Source of the DNA: Anaerolineaceae bacterium UBA6105
GTDB taxonomy: Bacteria; Chloroflexota; Anaerolineae; Anaerolineales; Anaerolineaceae
Length of the DNA: 54,344 nucleotides
Direction of reading: 5' to 3'
NCBI GenBank assembly: GCA_002423495.1
Contig: DIWN01000070.1
Coordinates: 1,247-55,590 of the forward strand
This document shows positions 50,937-54,344 of this stretch, piece by piece. Within the stretch, counting starts at the first letter, position 1. Each line of letters starts with the position of its first letter. Position numbers and translations under genes: made by a program. The notes under the pieces were generated by a model. The model was not told the DNA's origin. It ran no database searches and worked only from the letters and a program-made list of their open reading frames with translations.

Positions 50937-53273
50937 CTATACAGTTATTTTGTTCGTTATTATCTCCCCGATCAAACTGGAGATATCCATAAGCTTAATA
51001 TTATTACTGGTAGCCAACTTAATGGCCTCGTCTGAAAAAGTCCCAGATGTGATGATAAACATGCGATCAGCAGTTCCTATTTGCTTGGTGCCTATTGCCT
51101 CCCTGATTACACCGGGGCCAACTTGACGATTGAAATAATGTTTACATTGTATGTTAATATTCTCCATTCCAGCTCGCGTAGGGCCACGTGCCTTCACATC
51201 GACTCCTCCATCACGAGCACCACCTACAACTTTTACTTCATAACCCATGCGAGAAAATAGTCTACCAATCAGGTTTTCAAACCCTGAAGGGTCTAGGGTT
51301 CCAATTCTTAATTTGATATCTTCTGGAGTTTTGATCGATGTTGGGGGTTTGAGATCAAATAATCCATATAGTTCCTCGTCTGTGATCTGAGTTGCAGAAG
51401 CTGAAGTAGATAAATCATCAATAACCATATCGAATAAATCTTGCTTGCTTAAGAGGATTTGATATATTTTTTCCTCTATGGTCCCATAGGTGAAAAGATC
51501 ATAAACAAAAACTGTTCTCTCTTGCCCTTTTCGATGGGCTCTTCCTTCAGCTTGTTTGGTAACAGCAGGATTCCACCAATGATCAAAATGGAAGACCCTG
51601 TTTGCCCTTTGTAAATTTATACCTACCCCACCAGCTTTCAAGGAAGCTAATAATATCCTGGGGGATTCATTTTTCATAAATTGTTCAAGTATCTCATCTC
51701 GTTTATCGGCACTATCCTTGCCAGAATACAGTGCAGGTTCATAAGGCTCTAAAGTGCTTAGTAACTTTCGAAGCGTTTTTTCAGGGAACTGAGAAAATAC
51801 TATTACCTTTTCTTCATTAGGGATAGAATCAAGTTGTTCAATCAGAAAATCCTTCTTACAGGATTCTTCTGAGTCTTCTTCTTCGTTACATATCAATTTC
51901 AGCTTGTTTATCCACGAAAAAACGTGAATTCTATCAATTGTATCCCGACTTTGAATGTCTACCTTTGCCTCTGCGTAGGCTCTATCGTAGGCAATTTGTT
52001 GAAGATAGTTTAAGTCTAACCAGTAATCCTGATTAATCTTCTCGGGTAACTCCAATTCAACGTCGCATATTCTTCTTCTGAGAAAGTAGGGTTTTATCGT
52101 TTCCTTTACTCTAAACGGATACATTGGAGGAAGAAATCTTAATTCTGGTTTTAAAAAACCAAAAATCGAGATCACATCTTCCACTTTGTTTTCAAGAGGT
52201 GTTCCAGACAAGCCCCATCTGAAATTTGGTTGAAGCTTATGCAGTGCTTTGTATATTTTAGTTTCAGGATTCTTTATTCTTTGAATTTCATCAAGCACAA
52301 CTAAGCTGAAATGTGAAGGGATGACAAAGCTATTGTCGATGTCTTCTCGAAGGGTCTCATAAGTTGTGATATATACGTTGAAAGGGCTTTTCCAGAGAAT
52401 TTTTCGCAAATTTCGAACTCCTCTGACTTTTGTTACAGCTATCTCAGGAGCCCATTTTCCGAATTCTCTTTCCCAGTTTCCAACCAATGAAAGCGGGCAG
52501 ACGACCAAAGAATTCTTAATCTTCCCTTTTTGCAACAGAAGTCGAATTGCGACGATGGCTTGAATAGTCTTCCCAAGACCCATCTCGTCCCCTAGTAAAG
52601 CACGCTCATTATTAACTAAAAACTTTATTCCATCTAATTGATAACGATAAGGCCTTGCATTGTCAGGAAATAATGTTTGATCATTAATGAATTTTTCAAG
52701 CGGGGGCATCAAGATCGGAAGCAATAATTGGAATAGATCCAGAGGCTTTGCTTTTAAACCACTTTGAAGTTTTTTGTTTCTTTTTTCTTCCTCTTCTTCA
52801 CATAAACCGCATTCGTATCGTCTTATTCCATGGCGGCAAATCGTCTTATCGTAATGTTGGATTCTCAAAGGTAAAGATGGTTGTTCGTTCTCTTGTTTTG
52901 CATCATTTGCATATGAACGACCTGCCAATTGAGACGATTTCAACTTGACAAATAAATCATCTATCAAGCTCGGCGAATGTATCAAAACAAGGAATTCATC
53001 AATTATTGCAGGTGGTAATGAGTCAAAAAAAGAAATGTCTTCGTCAAAAATATTTGAATGATTTCCTAGACATAGATTTGCAGAAACATCGGGATTAGGC
53101 TGAGACAAATAATCATCTGAGATCGGTACATAATATAATGTTGGGCATTCGGAGATTAAGGTTTCGGGTGAAGATATAAAACAATCGACCGTGTTTTGTA
53201 CCTGCACATCAAACAGGACTACTGCAGGAATCGGGGATATTTTATGTATCCAATTCTGAAAATTAGAGGCCAT
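50937..53273 (-). CDS. SNF2-family helicase fused to an Mrr-type restriction endonuclease domain
   Basis: This 778-aa protein combines an unrecognised N-terminal region (1 to about 140), a possible zinc knuckle (Cys146, His148, Cys155, Cys158) with a Glu/Lys-rich stretch, a SNF2 helicase, and a C-terminal nuclease. Helicase motifs: I at 228-236 (GDEMGLGKT), II DEIQ at 328-331, III SGTP at 356-359, V GGVGINLQ around 548, VI GRAHRKGQ at 577-584. The nuclease (about 660-770) has DPSGFENLIGRLFSRMGY, Asp692 in GGVDV and Gln709-Cys-Lys711, the D-QxK core of Mrr enzymes. It is probably an ATP-driven DNA translocase that cuts foreign or modified DNA. The composition is more A/T-rich than neighbouring genes. 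Operon partner: the 181-aa gene 22 bases upstream. Confidence 0.88.
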   Translation of the reverse strand: MASNFQNWIHKISPIPAVVLFDVQVQNTVDCFISSPETLISECPTLYYVPISDDYLSQPNPDVSANLCLGNHSNIFDEDISFFDSLPPAIIDEFLVLIHSPSLIDDLFVKLKSSQLAGRSYANDAKQENEQPSLPLRIQHYDKTICRHGIRRYECGLCEEEEEKRNKKLQSGLKAKPLDLFQLLLPILMPPLEKFINDQTLFPDNARPYRYQLDGIKFLVNNERALLGDEMGLGKTIQAIVAIRLLLQKGKIKNSLVVCPLSLVGNWEREFGKWAPEIAVTKVRGVRNLRKILWKSPFNVYITTYETLREDIDNSFVIPSHFSLVVLDEIQRIKNPETKIYKALHKLQPNFRWGLSGTPLENKVEDVISIFGFLKPELRFLPPMYPFRVKETIKPYFLRRRICDVELELPEKINQDYWLDLNYLQQIAYDRAYAEAKVDIQSRDTIDRIHVFSWINKLKLICNEEEDSEESCKKDFLIEQLDSIPNEEKVIVFSQFPEKTLRKLLSTLEPYEPALYSGKDSADKRDEILEQFMKNESPRILLASLKAGGVGINLQRANRVFHFDHWWNPAVTKQAEGRAHRKGQERTVFVYDLFTYGTIEEKIYQILLSKQDLFDMVIDDLSTSASATQITDEELYGLFDLKPPTSIKTPEDIKLRIGTLDPSGFENLIGRLFSRMGYEVKVVGGARDGGVDVKARGPTRAGMENINIQCKHYFNRQVGPGVIREAIGTKQIGTADRMFIITSGTFSDEAIKLATSNNIKLMDISSLIGEIITNKITV

Positions 53274-53295
53274 GTAAAACTTTACCGAAAATTAA

Positions 53296-53841
53296 TTAAT
53301 TAAAACGCTTATCTTGTTCAGAGAGTGTATCCAATGCCACTTTAATTCGATTAAAAGGTTCCAATAAGTCGATTGCATGGGTAAACTCAGTTACATGCTT
53401 GATACATTCCATAATTTTCTCTTCATTGTAATTTCTCGGAAAAGTTGAGGACAAAGGTCTAAATTCATCATTTAGTGAAACAATCTTCGTTGGTTCTTTT
53501 TCGGTACCATTATTGATGACTAAAGTATCATCAATCGTTCGAATGTTTACTAAGTAACAATCTATCTCCGACCCTAGTTCTATAAGTTCTTTCTGATTTA
53601 CAATAATCGCAACAGGCTTAACCCTTAATATGTTGTAAAGTGGTTTCCCACAGAGTGTTACCCCAATGTACTCTAGTAGTGATTTCCCGTAAAGTTGTTT
53701 TTGAATGATAGTTGGCTTAATTGCTTGCGTAACACGAAACTCTTGGGGTATCCCTTTATCGTCCAATACGAGAATCGCTCCCAGATAACCCTTTTTATCA
53801 ATTGTGGCCTCAACAGAGAAAAAACCAATCAATTCCGACAT
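53296..53841 (-). CDS. Unrecognised 181-aa protein upstream of the SNF2-Mrr gene
   Basis: I do not recognise a named family. The first 90 residues look like an ordered beta-rich domain (IGFFSVEATIDKKGYLGAI, GIPQEFRVTQAIKPTIIQKQLYG), with a later strand region (KPVAIIVNQKELIEL) and a helical C-terminal third (about 135-178). There is no signal peptide or membrane helix. GGAAGGA lies before the ATG at 53841. It starts the minus-strand operon and is 22 bases before the helicase-nuclease gene, so it is probably a partner: a sensor, an adaptor or a regulator. Role is inferred from context only. Confidence 0.72.
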   Translation of the reverse strand: MSELIGFFSVEATIDKKGYLGAILVLDDKGIPQEFRVTQAIKPTIIQKQLYGKSLLEYIGVTLCGKPLYNILRVKPVAIIVNQKELIELGSEIDCYLVNIRTIDDTLVINNGTEKEPTKIVSLNDEFRPLSSTFPRNYNEEKIMECIKHVTEFTHAIDLLEPFNRIKVALDTLSEQDKRFN

Positions 53842-54319
53842 CTAATCATTCCTTCCTGTTACTGTCTGTGTGTCAAATTAAATATTTTCTCTTTACTTAG
53901 TGATGTTTCGATAGAAAAATCACCCTCCTGATTAATCAGTCAGATTGTACCTTAAAAAAGCTCCACAATTAGTACCTATCAATCTGCTATTCTAAGCATT
54001 ATTTATTATATCTTATTGATAAAAACAAATAGCCACATCGCGCAATCAACATTATTCTTTTAACGTCAGTATCTACACCCATCAAACCATCACGAGAGCT
54101 ATCTCACTCACATAAAGCAATCCTATAGACCTATTACATGCAGATAATTAATATGCCACTCAAATCCGGATCGTATCATTCCAACATAATTCTGACAGGC
54201 AATCACAATTTAGATAGTTCTTTAATCAATAACTGAGGGAAGCAAGCCTATTTCATGCCGCACTTTGGTAGTTGCAATCTTCATACCCTAGCGAGTATAT
54301 AATTGGTGACCACAACAAA
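53842..54319. other. Gene-free A/T-rich region of the putative island
   Basis: About 480 bases with no credible gene on either strand. A perfect TTGACA lies on the minus strand at 53876-53871 upstream of the 181-aa gene, but no matching -10 is found at normal spacing. A TATAAT box at 54298-54303 stands shortly before the tRNA-derived repeat. No integrase fragment or recognisable insertion sequence is present. Confidence 0.5.
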
Positions 54320-54344
54320 TCAGTCGGTAGAGCAGACGCTTCGT
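54320..54344 (+). repeat. Partial tRNA-Thr copy, candidate attachment site, cut by window end
   Basis: The last 25 bases are identical and in the same orientation to 50776-50800, tRNA-Thr positions 12-36 from the D-arm to the anticodon. The preceding bases do not match the tRNA 5' part, so the copy is 5'-truncated. The window ends here, so the repeat may be longer. Confidence 0.75.

Noticed and set aside
53871..53876. Promoter with a perfect -35 for the 181-aa gene
   Set aside because: The hexamer at normal spacing is AGGAAT, which is the ribosome-binding region; there is no usable -10.

Overview
The window reads as a chromosomal segment of an anaerobic Chloroflexota bacterium, most likely class Anaerolineae. 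This is inferred, not proven. The supports are a fused transaldolase/glucose-6-phosphate isomerase, a Thr-Pro-rich anchored surface protein, a monoderm-style rpmH-rnpA-yidD-yidC-jag operon with no neighbouring dnaA, and a general mix of Gram-positive-like housekeeping genes. Gene density is high and nearly all genes are core functions.

Layout. 1-2.9 kb: efp, a Cys-rich small protein and ftsH. 2.9-4.2 kb: miaA and a YraN-type nuclease-fold protein on the minus strand. 4.2-4.45 kb: a hairpin-rich divergent intergenic region. 4.45-10.7 kb: a plus-strand run of a cinA-like gene, an amidohydrolase fused to a CYTH domain, glgA and malQ, closed by a two-way terminator. 10.7-13.0 kb: ppgK, mltG and ruvX (minus). 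13.1-14.7 kb: a DUF4139-type coiled-coil protein. 14.7-19.5 kb: tkt and tal-pgi (minus), the non-oxidative pentose phosphate module. 19.6-21.4 kb: a pterin gene group (FolM-like reductase, folB, convergent folE). 21.4-22.9 kb: a small membrane protein, comF and long-form hpf. 23.0-24.7 kb: a helical protein plus an SPFH protein with a C-terminal DNA-binding-type HTH. 24.7-27.7 kb: a DUF1801 protein, acpP, type 2 IPP isomerase and a polyprenyl synthase. 27.6-29.9 kb: O-antigen-ligase-like and Wzz-like membrane proteins. 30-34.1 kb: an SMP-30 protein, typA and a pyrimidine phosphorylase. 34.1-37.8 kb: rpmH-rnpA-yidD-(beta-propeller lipoprotein)-yidC-jag. 37.9-47.3 kb: mtaB, a lipoprotein, thpR, rsfS with an apparent CTG start, bcp, several membrane proteins, a large surface protein and an MBL-fold hydrolase. 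47.4-50.5 kb: gyrB and dinB.

The last 3.6 kb differ. A complete tRNA-Thr(CGT) at 50765-50837 is followed by visibly A/T-richer DNA. That DNA carries a two-gene minus-strand cassette: an unrecognised 181-aa protein and a 778-aa SNF2 helicase fused to an Mrr-type nuclease. The window then ends inside a 25-base exact direct repeat of the tRNA (50776-50800 = 54320-54344). This is the geometry of an element integrated at a tRNA 3' end, and it looks like a small defence-type island. It is the best candidate here for an undescribed system.

A second theme is transcription start architecture. Several genes (YraN, fni, the SMP-30 protein, the surface protein and two membrane proteins) have a good -10 box 3-8 bases before the ATG and no Shine-Dalgarno sequence, which suggests leaderless mRNAs alongside normal SD-led genes. 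Other notable points are the amidohydrolase-CYTH fusion, a nested hairpin structure upstream of cinA, and a hairpin-rich gene-free stretch upstream of thpR.
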